Part shown: positions 1-10,895 of the stretch, piece by piece
Numbering within the stretch: the stretch's first letter is position 1
Layout: every line of letters starts with the position of its first letter
DNA from: Nocardioides thalensis
GTDB lineage: Bacteria; Actinomycetota; Actinomycetes; Propionibacteriales; Nocardioidaceae
Assembly: GCF_013410655.1 (NCBI RefSeq)
Contig: NZ_JACCFP010000001.1
Span: forward strand, 2,007,501-2,071,500
Length of the DNA stretch: 64,000 nucleotides
Reading direction: 5' to 3'
The notes under the pieces: model-generated
Database searches by the model: none
What the model was told of the DNA's origin: nothing
Seen by the model: only the letters and a program-made list of their open reading frames with translations
Position numbers and translations under genes: made by a program

Positions 1-485
1 CCGAGCGGCGTCAGTACCACGGGGAGACCGACGACCTGGTCGCCAAGAAGGGCAAGGCGGCGCTCAAGGCAGGCATCACGCCGATCGTGTGCGTCGGCGA
101 GGGCCTGGAGATCCGCCAGCAGGGCACGCACGTCGAGCACTGCACGGCGCAGGTCGTCGGCTCGCTGGCCGGCTTCACCGAGAAGCAGGTCGCGAAGTCC
201 GTCATCGCCTACGAGCCGGTCTGGGCGATCGGCACCGGTGAGGTCGCCACGCCCGACGACGCGCAGGAGGTGTGCGCGGCGATCCGCGCCCAGGTCCGGG
301 AGTCGTACGGCGACGAGGCCGCGGACGCCGTACGCATCCAGTACGGCGGCTCGGTCAAGGCCGCGAACGTCGCCGGCATCATGGCGCAGGCCGACGTCGA
401 CGGCTGCCTGGTCGGCGGCGCGAGCCTGCAGGCCGACGAGTTCGGCGGCATCTGCCGGTTCTACGACATGCCAGTGCTGTCCTGA
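1..485 (+). CDS. tpiA: Triosephosphate isomerase, C-terminal part (5' end outside the window)
   Basis: Interconverts dihydroxyacetone phosphate and glyceraldehyde 3-phosphate in glycolysis, in the cytoplasm. The reading frame is open from base 3 and gives 160 residues ending at 485. It contains the [11 protein letters not shown] stretch, the catalytic-glutamate and flexible-loop motif [10 protein letters not shown], and the phosphate-binding YGGSVK and GGASL motifs near the C terminus. The N-terminal Lys and His of the active site lie upstream of the window. secG and rbpA follow, the usual neighbours of the gap-pgk-tpi cluster in actinobacteria, so gap and pgk are expected just to the left. 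Confidence 0.97.
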   Translation, partial: ERRQYHGETDDLVAKKGKAALKAGITPIVCVGEGLEIRQQGTHVEHCTAQVVGSLAGFTEKQVAKSVIAYEPVWAIGTGEVATPDDAQEVCAAIRAQVRESYGDEAADAVRIQYGGSVKAANVAGIMAQADVDGCLVGGASLQADEFGGICRFYDMPVLS

Positions 486-499
486 TTCACCCGCTGACG

Positions 500-505
500 T
501 AGGAT
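500..505 (+). promoter_or_regulatory. -10 hexamer TAGGAT for leaderless secG
   Basis: TAGGAT lies 7 bases before the GTG at 513, and no Shine-Dalgarno sequence is present. This is the actinobacterial leaderless-promoter arrangement, so secG can be transcribed separately from tpiA. Confidence 0.6.
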
Positions 506-512
506 TCCCGAC

Positions 513-746
513 GTGCTGTCGACGCTTCTCACTGTCCTGCTCGTGATCACGAGCATGCTCATGATCCTCATGGTGCTCCTGCACAAGGGGCGCGGCGGCG
601 GGCTCTCGGACATGTTCGGTGGCGGCGTCTCCAGCTCCCTGGGTGGCTCCTCCGTCGCCGAGCGCAACCTCGACCGGTTCACGGTCGGCATCGGCATCAT
701 CTGGTTCGCCTGCGTCATCGCCCTCGGGCTCCTGCTGGCCTACTGA
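513..746 (+). CDS. secG: Preprotein translocase subunit SecG
   Basis: Small inner-membrane subunit of the SecYEG channel that assists SecA-driven export. The 77-residue product has the family form: an N-terminal membrane helix (LLTVLLVITSMLMILMVLL), a charged glycine-rich loop (HKGRGGGLSDMFGGG), and a second helix at the C terminus. The GTG start at 513 gives the full expected length and sits 7 bases after a -10-like hexamer. It lies between tpiA and rbpA, the standard actinobacterial position. Confidence 0.95.
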   Translation: MLSTLLTVLLVITSMLMILMVLLHKGRGGGLSDMFGGGVSSSLGGSSVAERNLDRFTVGIGIIWFACVIALGLLLAY

Positions 747-763
747 ACAACTAAGAGTCCCGT

Positions 764-778
764 CCGGCCCTGGGCCGG
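764..778. other. Short perfect palindrome between secG and rbpA
   Basis: CCGGCC-CTG-GGCCGG could fold into a 6-bp stem with a 3-base loop, 18 bases after the secG stop. No U-tract follows. It may be a weak attenuator or terminator; its function is unproven. Confidence 0.25.
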
Positions 779-798
779 CTTGAGGTGAGGAGAGTCCG

Positions 799-1158
799 TT
801 GGCCGGTGGAGGCAACGCGATCCGAGGCAGCCGTGTCGGCGCCGGACCGATGGGTGAGGCCGAGCGGGGCGAGGCCGCGCCGCGCCAGGCGGTCACCTAC
901 TTCTGCGCCCACGGACACCGCTCCGTGATCACCTTCTCGGTCGAGGCGGCCGTGCCCGAGTCGTGGGACTGCCCCAAGTGCGGCCTCCCCGGCTCGCTCG
1001 ACTCCGACAACCCGCCGCCGGCCCCGAAGATCGAGCCCTACAAGACCCACCTCGCCTACGTGAAGGAGCGCCGCTCCGACAAGGAGGCCCAGGTGATCCT
1101 CGACGAGGCCATCCAGCTCCTCCGCTCCCGCCGCAAGTCCGGCGAGATCATCTTCTGA
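799..1158 (+). CDS. rbpA: RNA polymerase-binding protein RbpA
   Basis: Actinobacteria-specific general transcription activator that binds the principal sigma factor and RNA polymerase and stabilises the open promoter complex. The 119-residue product has the family layout: an N-terminal tail with the conserved RGSR element (about 9-12), a zinc-binding core with Cys36, His40 and Cys58-x2-Cys61, and the C-terminal sigma-interacting helix with KERRS and LRSRR. The TTG start is fixed by an AGGAG sequence at 788-792, 6 bases upstream. The next start would cut off the conserved tail. It may be cotranscribed with secG. Confidence 0.93.
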   Translation: MAGGGNAIRGSRVGAGPMGEAERGEAAPRQAVTYFCAHGHRSVITFSVEAAVPESWDCPKCGLPGSLDSDNPPPAPKIEPYKTHLAYVKERRSDKEAQVILDEAIQLLRSRRKSGEIIF

Positions 1159-1164
1159 TCCACC

Positions 1165-1278
1165 GAGTCGTCAGAAGCTGGCCTGCGTAGAGGCGCGAGT
1201 CGGCAGAAGTTCGCACGCGTGGAGGCGCGAGTCGGCAGAAGTTCGCACGCGCACGGCGCCCAGTCGGCAGAAGTTCGC
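1165..1278 (+). repeat. Left array of AGTCGGCAGAAGTTCGC repeats
   Basis: Two perfect 30-base units (1190-1219 and 1222-1251, period 32) contain the core AGTCGGCAGAAGTTCGC. A third, core-only copy lies at 1262-1278 and a degenerate one at 1165-1179. The array fills the gap between the convergent rbpA gene and the 1280-2257 gene. The same core occurs in the opposite orientation on the other side of that gene at 2343-2423. Confidence 0.9.
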
Positions 1279-1279
1279 T

Positions 1280-2257
1280 CTAGGCGGGGAGCCGGATCCC
1301 AAACCGTCGGCGGGCCTCGGCGACGCTGGCAACCAGGATCTCCTGCGCGTTCTGCCGCTGGCCGAACAGGTTCTCCTTGCGCAGGGCCACCACGTGCCAG
1401 TTGCCTCGTTCCGACACGTCAGTACGGCGCCGCCGGTCGTGCTCGAGCTGCTCCGGGGTGTCGTGCCACTCGGCGCCGTCGTACTCCGCGCCGAATTGCA
1501 GCTCGGCGTTGCCGATGTCGAGGCGCGCGAGGAATTCGCCGTCGACCCAGACCTCGTACTGGGGGCACGGCTCGGGTAGGTGGGCCTCGATCCAGCGGAG
1601 TCGCAAGATCGACTCGGGCGGCGACTCAGCGCGGCCGTCGGCGTACGGCGCGACCGCGCGCAAGGTCGTGACCCACCGCATCCCGCGAAACCGCTCGATG
1701 CCGGCGAGGAACTCGTCCTTGGAGAATGCGCCGAGGCGGAGCAACTGGTCGATGGCGGCGAGGGAAGAGTCGGGCCAGCGGCTGCGACCCAGGTCCCATG
1801 CGGTGCGGATCGCCGTACTCACTCGAACCCCGTTGATCTCGACAACGTCGCCCGGGCGCAGGTTGCGCTCACCGCTGTCGCTGAGCTGGTTGCGCACCCG
1901 CCCGTGGCCGGAGGGCCGGAACACTGCGGTCGGGCGCAGCGCCAGGTGCTCACCGGGCGCAAGGACCATCTCGGCTCCATGCAGCCAGCCGGCGTGGCGG
2001 TCGACGACCACGGCGTCCTCGGGTACGACGAGCCGGAGGCACGCGCAACGCGTTTCGATCGTGTCGCCGATCTGCGCAACGAGATAGACCCCGCGGATCG
2101 GGTGCTGCAGGAGACCGTCGTCGACCAGCCTCTTCAGTTGTCGATAGCCCAGGCCTGCCTCGATGCGGGCGGTCGCTGCAGTGAACGGCCGGTCGAGCGG
2201 CAGGTTCGACGAGTCGTCGAGAAAGGCGATGCCCTCGAAATGCGGTTGTCGGGTCAT
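1280..2257 (-). CDS. AbiEi-type wHTH and DUF559/Vsr-like PD-(D/E)XK domain protein
   Basis: A 325-residue protein of a family found in many copies in actinobacteria, often labelled type IV toxin-antitoxin AbiEi-family antitoxin domain protein. The N-terminal part (about 20-65, FTAATARIEAGLGYRQLKRL) looks like the winged-helix antitoxin domain. The C-terminal third has features of DUF559 and very-short-patch-repair nucleases: ESILRLRW, RLDIGNAELQFGAEYDG and a following His (EWHD), giving a D-x9-E-x-D core. Nuclease activity and DNA target are unknown. No partner toxin gene is adjacent. It sits alone between rbpA and pgl inside two inverted repeat arrays, which suggests it entered this conserved locus as a unit. 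Confidence 0.75.
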   Translation of the reverse strand: MTRQPHFEGIAFLDDSSNLPLDRPFTAATARIEAGLGYRQLKRLVDDGLLQHPIRGVYLVAQIGDTIETRCACLRLVVPEDAVVVDRHAGWLHGAEMVLAPGEHLALRPTAVFRPSGHGRVRNQLSDSGERNLRPGDVVEINGVRVSTAIRTAWDLGRSRWPDSSLAAIDQLLRLGAFSKDEFLAGIERFRGMRWVTTLRAVAPYADGRAESPPESILRLRWIEAHLPEPCPQYEVWVDGEFLARLDIGNAELQFGAEYDGAEWHDTPEQLEHDRRRRTDVSERGNWHVVALRKENLFGQRQNAQEILVASVAEARRRFGIRLPA

Positions 2258-2342
2258 GCAGAGGGGGTTCCATGACGGGCCGCGACCTAACCACCCGCTC
2301 GCGACACCTGTGGACAGCAGTCAGCAGGTCGCTCGGTCCACT

Positions 2343-2423
2343 GCGAGCTTCTGCCGACTCGGCGTCGTACGAGCGCGAACTTCTGCCGACTCGCGCCCTC
2401 TGGGCTGCGATCTTCTGCCGAGT
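2343..2423 (-). repeat. Right array of the 17-base repeat, inverted
   Basis: Three copies read GCGAACTTCTGCCGACT or variants on the plus strand, the reverse complement of the left-array core: 2343-2359, 2375-2391 (exact) and 2407-2423. They occupy the space between the start of the 1280-2257 gene and the end of pgl. The two arrays are therefore inverted relative to each other. Confidence 0.9.
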
Positions 2424-2428
2424 CGGGG

Positions 2429-3160
2429 TTACAGGAGGGAGGCGGCGGCGGTGTCGAGGAACCAGATGGTCTCGGCCTGGCCGGTGACGCCGCGGGCGGG
2501 GGTCTCCTGGACCGAGCCGTCGTCGGCGAGGGCGCGGCGGACGGCGTCGGCCTTGCCGTCGCCGGACACGAGGAACCACACCGACGCGGCGGCGGACGTC
2601 GTCTCGAACGTCAGGGTGACCCGTTCCGGCGGCGGCTTCGGCGAGCCGGTGACGCCGGCGGTGGGGCCGGTGGCCGTCAGCTGCGGGAAGCCCGGGAACA
2701 GCGAGTTGACGTGGCCGTCGGGTCCCACGCCGAGCATCATCACGTCGAACCTGCCGGGCCAGTGCGCCCGCAGCTCCTCGGCGTAGCGGGCGGCGGCCTC
2801 GTCGACGTCGGCGGCGTCGGCGGTCGAGGGGAACTCGTGCACGTTGGCGTCGGGTACGCCGACCGCGTCGATGAACGCGGCGCGTGCCTGCCCGGCGTTC
2901 CGGTCGGGCGAGTCGGGGGCGACGAAGCGCTCGTCGCCGAACCAGACGTGCACCGCGCCCCAGTCGACGCCCGACGCGGGCGCGTGCCGCGCGACCTCCT
3001 CGTGGATCGCGACGGCGATCGTGCCGCCGGTGAGCGAGATGTGCGGGACGTGGCCGGCGGCCTGGGCGTCGGCGATCCGGTTGAGCAGCTCGCCCGCGAC
3101 CGCGGTGGCGAGCAGCTCGGGGGAGTCGTGGACCTCGACGAGCGGGGCAGGGTCGGTCAT
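2429..3160 (-). CDS. pgl: 6-phosphogluconolactonase
   Basis: Hydrolyses 6-phosphogluconolactone to 6-phosphogluconate, second step of the oxidative pentose-phosphate pathway. The 243-residue product has the DevB/Pgl family motifs ISLTGGTIA (about 41-49) and [13 protein letters not shown] (about 143-155). Its ATG overlaps the pgi stop by 4 bases (ATGA), so it is translationally coupled to pgi. In related genomes pgl normally follows zwf and opcA; here neither gene is present between pgi and pgl. Confidence 0.95.
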   Translation of the reverse strand: MTDPAPLVEVHDSPELLATAVAGELLNRIADAQAAGHVPHISLTGGTIAVAIHEEVARHAPASGVDWGAVHVWFGDERFVAPDSPDRNAGQARAAFIDAVGVPDANVHEFPSTADAADVDEAAARYAEELRAHWPGRFDVMMLGVGPDGHVNSLFPGFPQLTATGPTAGVTGSPKPPPERVTLTFETTSAAASVWFLVSGDGKADAVRRALADDGSVQETPARGVTGQAETIWFLDTAAASLL

Positions 3161-4815
3161 CGGCGGCGGTGCTCCCGGTAGTAGCGGATGAGTGACTGCG
3201 TCGAGGCGTCCTGCTCGGCGAGGGCGCTCTCGTCACCGGACACGGCCGGCGTGACCTGCTGGGCGAGCTGCTTGCCGAGCTCGACCCCCCACTGGTCGAA
3301 GCTGTCGATGCCCCAGACGACGCCCTGGACGAACGTGATGTGCTCGTAGAGCGCGACCAGCTGCCCGAGCACCGACGGCGTGAGCGCGGGCGCCATGATC
3401 GACGTGGTCGGCCGGTTGCCGGTGAACACGCGCGCGGGCACCAGCTCCTCCGCGGTGCCCTCGGCGCGCACCTCGTCGGCCGTCTTGCCGAACGCGAGCG
3501 CCTTGGTCTGGGCGAAGAAGTTGGCCAGGAAGAGCTCGTGGACGTCGGTGTCGCCGTCGGCCAGCGGGTGGGCCGGGTTGGCGACCGCGATGAAGTCGGC
3601 GGGGATCAGCCGGGTGCCCTGGTGGATCAGCTGGTAGAACGCGTGCTGCCCGTTGGTGCCCTGCTCGCCCCAGAAGACCTCGCCGGTCTCGGAGGTGACT
3701 GGCGTGCCGTCCCACCGCACGCCCTTGCCGTTGGACTCCATCGTGAGCTGCTGGAGGTACGCCGGGAAGCGGTGCAGCGCCTGCGCGTAGGGGAGGACGG
3801 CGTGGGTGTGCGCTCCGAGGAAGTTGACGTACCAGACGTTGAGCAGACCCATCAGCAGCGGCACGTTGTGCTCGGCGTCCGCCGTACGGAAGTGCTCGTC
3901 CATCGCGTGGAAGCCGGCCAGCAGCTCGGAGAACCGCTCCGGACCGATCGCGATGACCAGGGACAGCCCGATCGCGGAGTCGACCGAGTAGCGGCCGCCC
4001 ACCCAGTCCCAGAACCCGAACGCGTTGGCCGGGTCGATGCCGAACGCCTCGACCTTGTCGAGCGCCGTCGACACCGCGACGAAGTGCCGCTTGACCGCGT
4101 CGGCGCGGTCGGCGCCGGGCAGCCCGTCCAGCAGCCACTCGCGGCACAGCCGCGCGTTGGTCAGCGTCTCGAGCGTGCCGAACGTCTTGCTCGCCACGAT
4201 GAACAACGTCGTCGCGGGGTCGAGCCCGGCCAGGGTGACCGCGGTGTCGGCCGGGTCGATGTTGCTGATGAACCGGCACTCCAGGCCGTCCTGGACGTAC
4301 GGCTCGAGCGACTCGTAGGCCATCACCGGCCCGAGGTCGGAGCCGCCGATGCCGATGTTGACCACCGTGCGGATCCGCTCGCCGGTGGCGCCCCGCCACG
4401 CGCCGGACCGCACCTCGTCGGCGAACCCGTACATCCGCTGCAGCACCTCGTGGACGCCGGCGACGACATCAGCCCCGTCGACCTCCAGTACGGCGCCCGC
4501 CGGCTTGCGCAGGGCGGTGTGCAGCACCGCGCGGTCCTCGGTCACGTTGATGTGCTCACCCGCGAACATCGCGTCGCGCCGGCCTGCAAGCCCGACCTGG
4601 TCAGCAAGGTCGCGGAGCGCCCGCCAGATCTCGGGGCTGACCAGGTTCTTCGACAGGTCGACGAACAGGTCCCCGGCGGTGAGCGAGGACCGCTCCACCC
4701 ACTCGCGGTCGGCGAGCTGCGCCCGGAGGTCGGGGGAGAAGCCGTCTGCGAGGGCCCGGAGCGTCGCCCAGGCCTCGGTGGTGGTGGCGTCGACCGGTGG
4801 GTTCGACCCGCCCAT
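3157..4815 (-). CDS. pgi: Glucose-6-phosphate isomerase
   Basis: Interconverts glucose 6-phosphate and fructose 6-phosphate. The 552-residue length is typical. Visible motifs are [10 protein letters not shown] (substrate phosphate binding), SKTFGTLET, the signature [10 protein letters not shown] and the C-terminal DQWGVELGK with its active-site lysine. It lies 15 bases after tal and overlaps pgl by 4 bases, forming a tkt-tal-pgi-pgl run on the minus strand that joins glycolysis to the pentose-phosphate pathway. Confidence 0.97.
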   Translation of the reverse strand: MGGSNPPVDATTTEAWATLRALADGFSPDLRAQLADREWVERSSLTAGDLFVDLSKNLVSPEIWRALRDLADQVGLAGRRDAMFAGEHINVTEDRAVLHTALRKPAGAVLEVDGADVVAGVHEVLQRMYGFADEVRSGAWRGATGERIRTVVNIGIGGSDLGPVMAYESLEPYVQDGLECRFISNIDPADTAVTLAGLDPATTLFIVASKTFGTLETLTNARLCREWLLDGLPGADRADAVKRHFVAVSTALDKVEAFGIDPANAFGFWDWVGGRYSVDSAIGLSLVIAIGPERFSELLAGFHAMDEHFRTADAEHNVPLLMGLLNVWYVNFLGAHTHAVLPYAQALHRFPAYLQQLTMESNGKGVRWDGTPVTSETGEVFWGEQGTNGQHAFYQLIHQGTRLIPADFIAVANPAHPLADGDTDVHELFLANFFAQTKALAFGKTADEVRAEGTAEELVPARVFTGNRPTTSIMAPALTPSVLGQLVALYEHITFVQGVVWGIDSFDQWGVELGKQLAQQVTPAVSGDESALAEQDASTQSLIRYYREHRRR

Positions 4816-4830
4816 CTCTGCGCGCCGACC

Positions 4831-5937
4831 TCAGGAGGCGGCCGCGGCCATCTGGCCCTTGACCGTCTCGACCAGCTCGATCCAGGACGCCTTGAACTTG
4901 TCGACGCCCTCCGACTCGAGCACGAGGAAGACGTCGTCGAGGTCGACACCGACGGCGGCCAGCTGGTCGAACAGCTCCTGCGCCTCCTGGGCACGGCCGG
5001 TCACCATGTCGCCGTTGACCTCGCCGTGGTCGGCGAAGGCCTCCAGCGTCTTCTCCGGCATCGTGTTGACGGTGTCGGCGACGACGAGGTCGGTGACGTA
5101 GAGGGTGTCGGGGTACTCGGGGTTCTTGACGCCGGTCGAGGCCCACAGCGGACGCTGCACGTTGGCGCCCTTGCCCTTGAGCGCCTGCCACCGGTCGGAC
5201 GAGAAGACCTCCTCGAACGCCGCGTAGGCGAGCCGGGCGTTGGCGACCGCGGCCTTGCCGCGCAGGCCGAGCGCCTCGTCGCTGCCGATCTTCTCCAGCC
5301 GCGCGTCGATCTCGGTGTCGACGCGGGACACGAAGAACGACGCCACCGAGCGGATGGTCGACAGGTCGATGCCCGCGTCGGCGGCCTGCTCCAGGCCGGC
5401 GAGGTAGGCGTCCATGACGGCGCGGTAGCGCTCGGTGGAGAAGATCAGCGTCACGTTGACCGAGATGCCCGAGCCGATGGCCTCGGTGATGGCCGGCAGG
5501 CCCTCGAGCGTCGCCGGGATCTTGATCAGCGCGTTCGGGCGGTCCACCGCGGTCCACAGCGCCTTGGCCGAGGCGATGGTGCCGGGGGTGTCGTTGGCCA
5601 GGGTCGGCTCCACCTCGATCGAGACCCGGCCGTCGTCCTTGGTGGACGCCGAGACCGGAGCGAGGATGTCGCAGGCGTTGCGCACGTCGTCGGTGGTGAG
5701 CTCGAAGATCACCTTGTCGACGTCGGCCCCGTCGGCCACCAGCTTGCGCACCTGCGCGTCGTAGCGCTCGCCGTTGCTGATGGCGGAGGCGAAGATCGTC
5801 GGGTTGGTGGTCACGCCGACCACCGACTTCTGGTCGACGAGCTCGGCGAGGTTGCCGGTCTCGATCCGCTCGCGGGACAGGTCGTCCAGCCAGATGGACA
5901 CACCGGCGTCGGCCAGTGCCTTCAAACGATCACTCAT
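4831..5937 (-). CDS. tal: Transaldolase
   Basis: Transfers a dihydroxyacetone unit between sedoheptulose 7-phosphate and glyceraldehyde 3-phosphate in the non-oxidative pentose-phosphate pathway. The 368-residue product is of the long actinobacterial type. It shows [13 protein letters not shown] near the N terminus and the Schiff-base lysine in LIKIPAT. The ATG at 5937 (MSDRLKAL) is chosen over longer in-frame extensions because AAGGAG lies just upstream and homologues start here. It lies 70 bases downstream of tkt. Confidence 0.96.
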   Translation of the reverse strand: MSDRLKALADAGVSIWLDDLSRERIETGNLAELVDQKSVVGVTTNPTIFASAISNGERYDAQVRKLVADGADVDKVIFELTTDDVRNACDILAPVSASTKDDGRVSIEVEPTLANDTPGTIASAKALWTAVDRPNALIKIPATLEGLPAITEAIGSGISVNVTLIFSTERYRAVMDAYLAGLEQAADAGIDLSTIRSVASFFVSRVDTEIDARLEKIGSDEALGLRGKAAVANARLAYAAFEEVFSSDRWQALKGKGANVQRPLWASTGVKNPEYPDTLYVTDLVVADTVNTMPEKTLEAFADHGEVNGDMVTGRAQEAQELFDQLAAVGVDLDDVFLVLESEGVDKFKASWIELVETVKGQMAAAAS

Positions 5938-6007
5938 CGGGTTCTCCTTCGGATCGGTCTGGTGACTGGGTCTCGTGACGGCCGGTGCGGCCTCCTCGAC
6001 CAACGTG

Positions 6008-8125
<2,118 letters not shown>

Positions 8126-8132
8126 ACGGCCG

Positions 8133-8138
8133 AGCCTA
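8133..8138 (-). promoter_or_regulatory. -10 hexamer TAGGCT for leaderless tkt
   Basis: On the minus strand TAGGCT lies 7 bases before the GTG start of tkt, with no Shine-Dalgarno sequence between them. It is the likely promoter of the tkt-tal-pgi-pgl operon. Confidence 0.6.
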
Positions 8139-8185
8139 CTCAGTGGCCGAGCGGACTCGATACCCGCGTCGGACCGGTGGACCGT

Positions 8186-8191
8186 TACACT
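8186..8191 (+). promoter_or_regulatory. Possible -10 (TACACT) for ctaB
   Basis: TACACT lies 46 bases before the ctaB GTG, which has its own Shine-Dalgarno sequence, so a short 5' leader is expected. No good -35 is visible, so the call is weak. Confidence 0.3.
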
Positions 8192-8237
8192 CAGGGGCGC
8201 CCGACCGCCCTGTGCACTCCGCACCGTGAGGAACTCC

Positions 8238-9224
8238 GTGACCTACGTCGACCCTGCCGTGCCCGCTGCTGAGCAGCCGGTGACGCCGGTCACTGACGGG
8301 GTCCGGGCGGAGCCTTCGGGGCAGCCGGACGGCCGGGCGACGGCCCGCGACGTCGTGATGGCCTACGTCGGGCTCACCAAGCCGCGGGTGATCGAGCTCC
8401 TGCTCCTCACCACCGTGCCGGTGATGTTCTTCGCCGCGAAGGGCGTGCCGGACCTGTGGCTGGTGGTGGCGACCGTCATCGGCGGCACGCTGTCGGCCGG
8501 CTCCGCGTCGGTCTTCAACTGCGTCTACGACCGCGACATCGACGAGCAGATGCGCCGCACCCGCCGGCGCGCGCTGCCGCGCCACATCGTCACGCCCGGC
8601 GCGGCGCTGGTGTTCGGCACCGTGCTCGGCGTCGTGTCGACGGTCGTGCTCTGGGCGTGGGTCAACCCGCTGTCGGCGGTGCTCTCCGTCTCGGCCAACG
8701 CGTTCTACGTGTTCGTCTACACGATGCTGCTGAAACGCCGTACGACCCAGAACATCGTCTGGGGCGGCATCGCCGGCTGCTTCCCGGCGCTGATCGGCTG
8801 GACCGCCGTCACCAACGAGCTCTCGTGGGTGCCCATCGTGCTGTTCGCCGTGGTGTTCTTCTGGACGCCGCCGCACACCTGGGCCCTGGCGCTGCGCTAC
8901 CGCGAGGACTACGCCCAGGTCGACGTGCCGATGCTCCCGGTGGTGAAGTCGGCCCACAACGTGGCGGTCCAGATCGTCCTCTACAGCTGGGTCATGGTCG
9001 CGACGTCGCTGCTGCTGTGGCCGGTCGCCGGCACCGGCCCGGTCTACCCGATCGTGGCCGTCGCGCTCGGCGCGGTCTTCCTGGTGCAGGCCCACCAGAT
9101 GGAGCGGCGCGCCGCCCGGTCCGACGACCTGTCGGTGATCCGGCCGATGCACCTGTTCCACAGCAGCAACCTCTACCTCTCGCTGCTGTTCGTCGCGGTC
9201 GCTATCGACCCGCTTCTTCGCTGA
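8238..9224 (+). CDS. ctaB: Haem o synthase (protohaem IX farnesyltransferase)
   Basis: Membrane prenyltransferase that adds farnesyl to haem b, giving haem o, the precursor of haem a for aa3-type cytochrome oxidase. The 328-residue UbiA-family protein has about eight membrane helices, the first Asp-rich motif [11 protein letters not shown] and the second, [12 protein letters not shown]. The GTG at 8238 is chosen because GAGGA (8228-8232) sits 5 bases upstream. ctaA lies nearby on the other strand. The last 23 bases overlap the 3' end of the convergent nucleoside phosphorylase gene. Confidence 0.95.
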   Translation: MTYVDPAVPAAEQPVTPVTDGVRAEPSGQPDGRATARDVVMAYVGLTKPRVIELLLLTTVPVMFFAAKGVPDLWLVVATVIGGTLSAGSASVFNCVYDRDIDEQMRRTRRRALPRHIVTPGAALVFGTVLGVVSTVVLWAWVNPLSAVLSVSANAFYVFVYTMLLKRRTTQNIVWGGIAGCFPALIGWTAVTNELSWVPIVLFAVVFFWTPPHTWALALRYREDYAQVDVPMLPVVKSAHNVAVQIVLYSWVMVATSLLLWPVAGTGPVYPIVAVALGAVFLVQAHQMERRAARSDDLSVIRPMHLFHSSNLYLSLLFVAVAIDPLLR

Positions 9225-10011
9225 CGCGCCAGCGCTCCACGCGCAGCGCCGCGGAGCCCGCGATCGCCAGGAGGTTGTCGCGCACGTCCGCCTGGGTCTG
9301 CCACGACCGGTTGTCCCAGTGCTCGCCGGAGAGGTCGTCGCCGCCGTACAGCACCTGCGCCAGCGCCAGTCCGCGGAAGCGCGCTACCGCCGCCAGGGCG
9401 GAGGCCTCCATCTCGACGGTCAGGCAGCCCTCCTCCCGCCGCGCCGCGATCTTGGCGTGCGTCTCGCGGTACGGCGCGTCGGTGGTCCAGGTCGGCCCGG
9501 CGGCGTAGGGCACTTCGTGCTCGGTGAGCGTCTCCTCCAGGATCGCCGTGGCGGGCGCGTGCGCCTCGACGTACCGCGAGGCGGGCAGGTAGTGGAACGA
9601 GGTGCCCTCGTCGCGGAGGGCCGAGGTCACGACGGCCAGGTGCCCGAGCGGCAGGTCGCTCCGCAGAGCGCCGGCGCCCCCGCACGCCACGAACGATCGG
9701 CACCCCATCGCGATGACCTGCTCCAACAGCGCGCCGGCCAGCGGGGCGCCGACGCCTGACTGGAGGATCGCCAGCCGCTCACCCTCGTGCTCGACCTCCA
9801 GGAGCGGGTGCGGGCCGTCCTCCCAGCGGTTCTCGTTGATCACGCGGGCACGGCCGTCGTCGAGGAGCCGCTGCACGGCGTCGCCGAAGAACGTGATGAC
9901 GCACGCCTGGGGGACGTCCAGCGGCCGGATCTGCTCGCTGGGCTCGATGTAGGCGCGGGGTGCCTCGTCGTGCTCGAAGAGCGGGTGGCGGAAGGCGGAG
10001 TCGTCGGGCAC
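9202..10011 (-). CDS. Nucleoside phosphorylase (uridine/purine phosphorylase family)
   Basis: Probably cleaves a nucleoside with phosphate to base and ribose 1-phosphate (PNP_UDP_1 fold). The 269-residue product shows the phosphate-site stretch [15 protein letters not shown], the base-site region [13 protein letters not shown] and the family signature [14 protein letters not shown]. The closest known group is uridine phosphorylase-like, but substrate cannot be settled from sequence. The GTG at 10011 lies 11 bases after ctaA, making it the last gene of an ABC-ctaA-phosphorylase unit. It overlaps ctaB tail to tail by 23 bases. Confidence 0.85.
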   Translation of the reverse strand: MPDDSAFRHPLFEHDEAPRAYIEPSEQIRPLDVPQACVITFFGDAVQRLLDDGRARVINENRWEDGPHPLLEVEHEGERLAILQSGVGAPLAGALLEQVIAMGCRSFVACGGAGALRSDLPLGHLAVVTSALRDEGTSFHYLPASRYVEAHAPATAILEETLTEHEVPYAAGPTWTTDAPYRETHAKIAARREEGCLTVEMEASALAAVARFRGLALAQVLYGGDDLSGEHWDNRSWQTQADVRDNLLAIAGSAALRVERWRVSEEAGR

Positions 10012-10022
10012 AGGGCCAGTGT

Positions 10023-10895
10023 TCAGGGAGCGGTTGCGGTCGGCACACGATTTTCCCGGCCGCTCAGCACGACCCAGGTGATCGCGGCCGACGTGAGTGC
10101 CGCGCCGAGCATGTGCACGGCGACCAGGGTCTCGGGCAGGTCGGTGAAGTACTGCCAGAAGCCGACCACGCCCTGCGCCAGCTCGAGTCCGAGCAGAGCC
10201 GCACCCGTCGTCGTGAGCGCCCGGTTGCCGGCGCGCCGCGCGATCACGACCAGCGCCAAGGTGAGCGCCACCAGCACGTAGACCGCCCACGCGTGGACGT
10301 GCGACATGACCTGCGGGTCGAGCCCGGTGCGCTTGGACTCGAGGTCGCCGGAGTGCGGGCCGGAGCCGGTCACGACCGTCCCGAGGTAGAGCACGACCCA
10401 GCCGACGGCGAACGTCGCCCAGGTCAGCGCCCGGGTGCGCGGTCCAGCCCCATCCCGCGGGTCCGCGAGCAGGTGGTCGAGCAGCACCACGCAGAGCGCG
10501 ATGATCACCATCGACGACAGGAAGTGGAACGAGACGACCCACGGGTTCAGGTCCGTCAGGACGGTGATCCCGCCGATCACGGCCTGAGCGGGGATGTAGA
10601 GGCCGATCAGCAGCGTGAGCAGCCGCGCCCGCCGGTCGCCGCTGCGCCACGCGGCGACGAACGCCAGCACCGCGATCGCACCGACCGCGAAGGTCACCAT
10701 CCGGTTGCCGAACTCGATGGCACCGTGCAGCCCGAGCTCGCCGTGCGCCACGTAGGACTCGTCGGTGCACTTCGGCCACGTCGGGCAGCCGAGCCCCGAC
10801 CCGGTCAGCCGTACGGCGCCGCCGGTCACGACGATCGCCACGTTGGCGACGAGGTTGGCCCATGCCAACGGGACCAGGTACTTCCTCACGCTCAC
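10023..10895 (-). CDS. ctaA: Haem a synthase (COX15/CtaA family)
   Basis: Oxidises the C8 methyl of haem o to give haem a. The 290-residue membrane protein has about eight helices, the extracytoplasmic Cys pair in GSGLGCPTWPKC, and conserved haem-ligand histidines in HGAIEFGNR, FHFLSSMV, HVHAWAVY and HMLGAAL. The GTG at 10895 overlaps the stop of the upstream permease (GTGA), which sets the start by translational coupling; an ATG 15 bases upstream is the alternative. It works with ctaB and SURF1 (46134-46952) in cytochrome oxidase maturation. Confidence 0.93.
   Translation of the reverse strand: MSVRKYLVPLAWANLVANVAIVVTGGAVRLTGSGLGCPTWPKCTDESYVAHGELGLHGAIEFGNRMVTFAVGAIAVLAFVAAWRSGDRRARLLTLLIGLYIPAQAVIGGITVLTDLNPWVVSFHFLSSMVIIALCVVLLDHLLADPRDGAGPRTRALTWATFAVGWVVLYLGTVVTGSGPHSGDLESKRTGLDPQVMSHVHAWAVYVLVALTLALVVIARRAGNRALTTTGAALLGLELAQGVVGFWQYFTDLPETLVAVHMLGAALTSAAITWVVLSGRENRVPTATAP

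Noticed and set aside
764..778. Intrinsic terminator after secG
   Set aside because: The stem is short with a 3-base loop and no U-run, and rbpA follows within 21 bases, so termination is not convincing. It is listed only as a palindrome.
1190..1278. CRISPR-like array
   Set aside because: The repeats are separated by only 2-10 bases, so there are no spacers, and no cas genes are present.
1280..2257. Bicistronic type IV toxin-antitoxin system
   Set aside because: No AbiEii-like nucleotidyltransferase gene lies on either side; the neighbours are rbpA and pgl.
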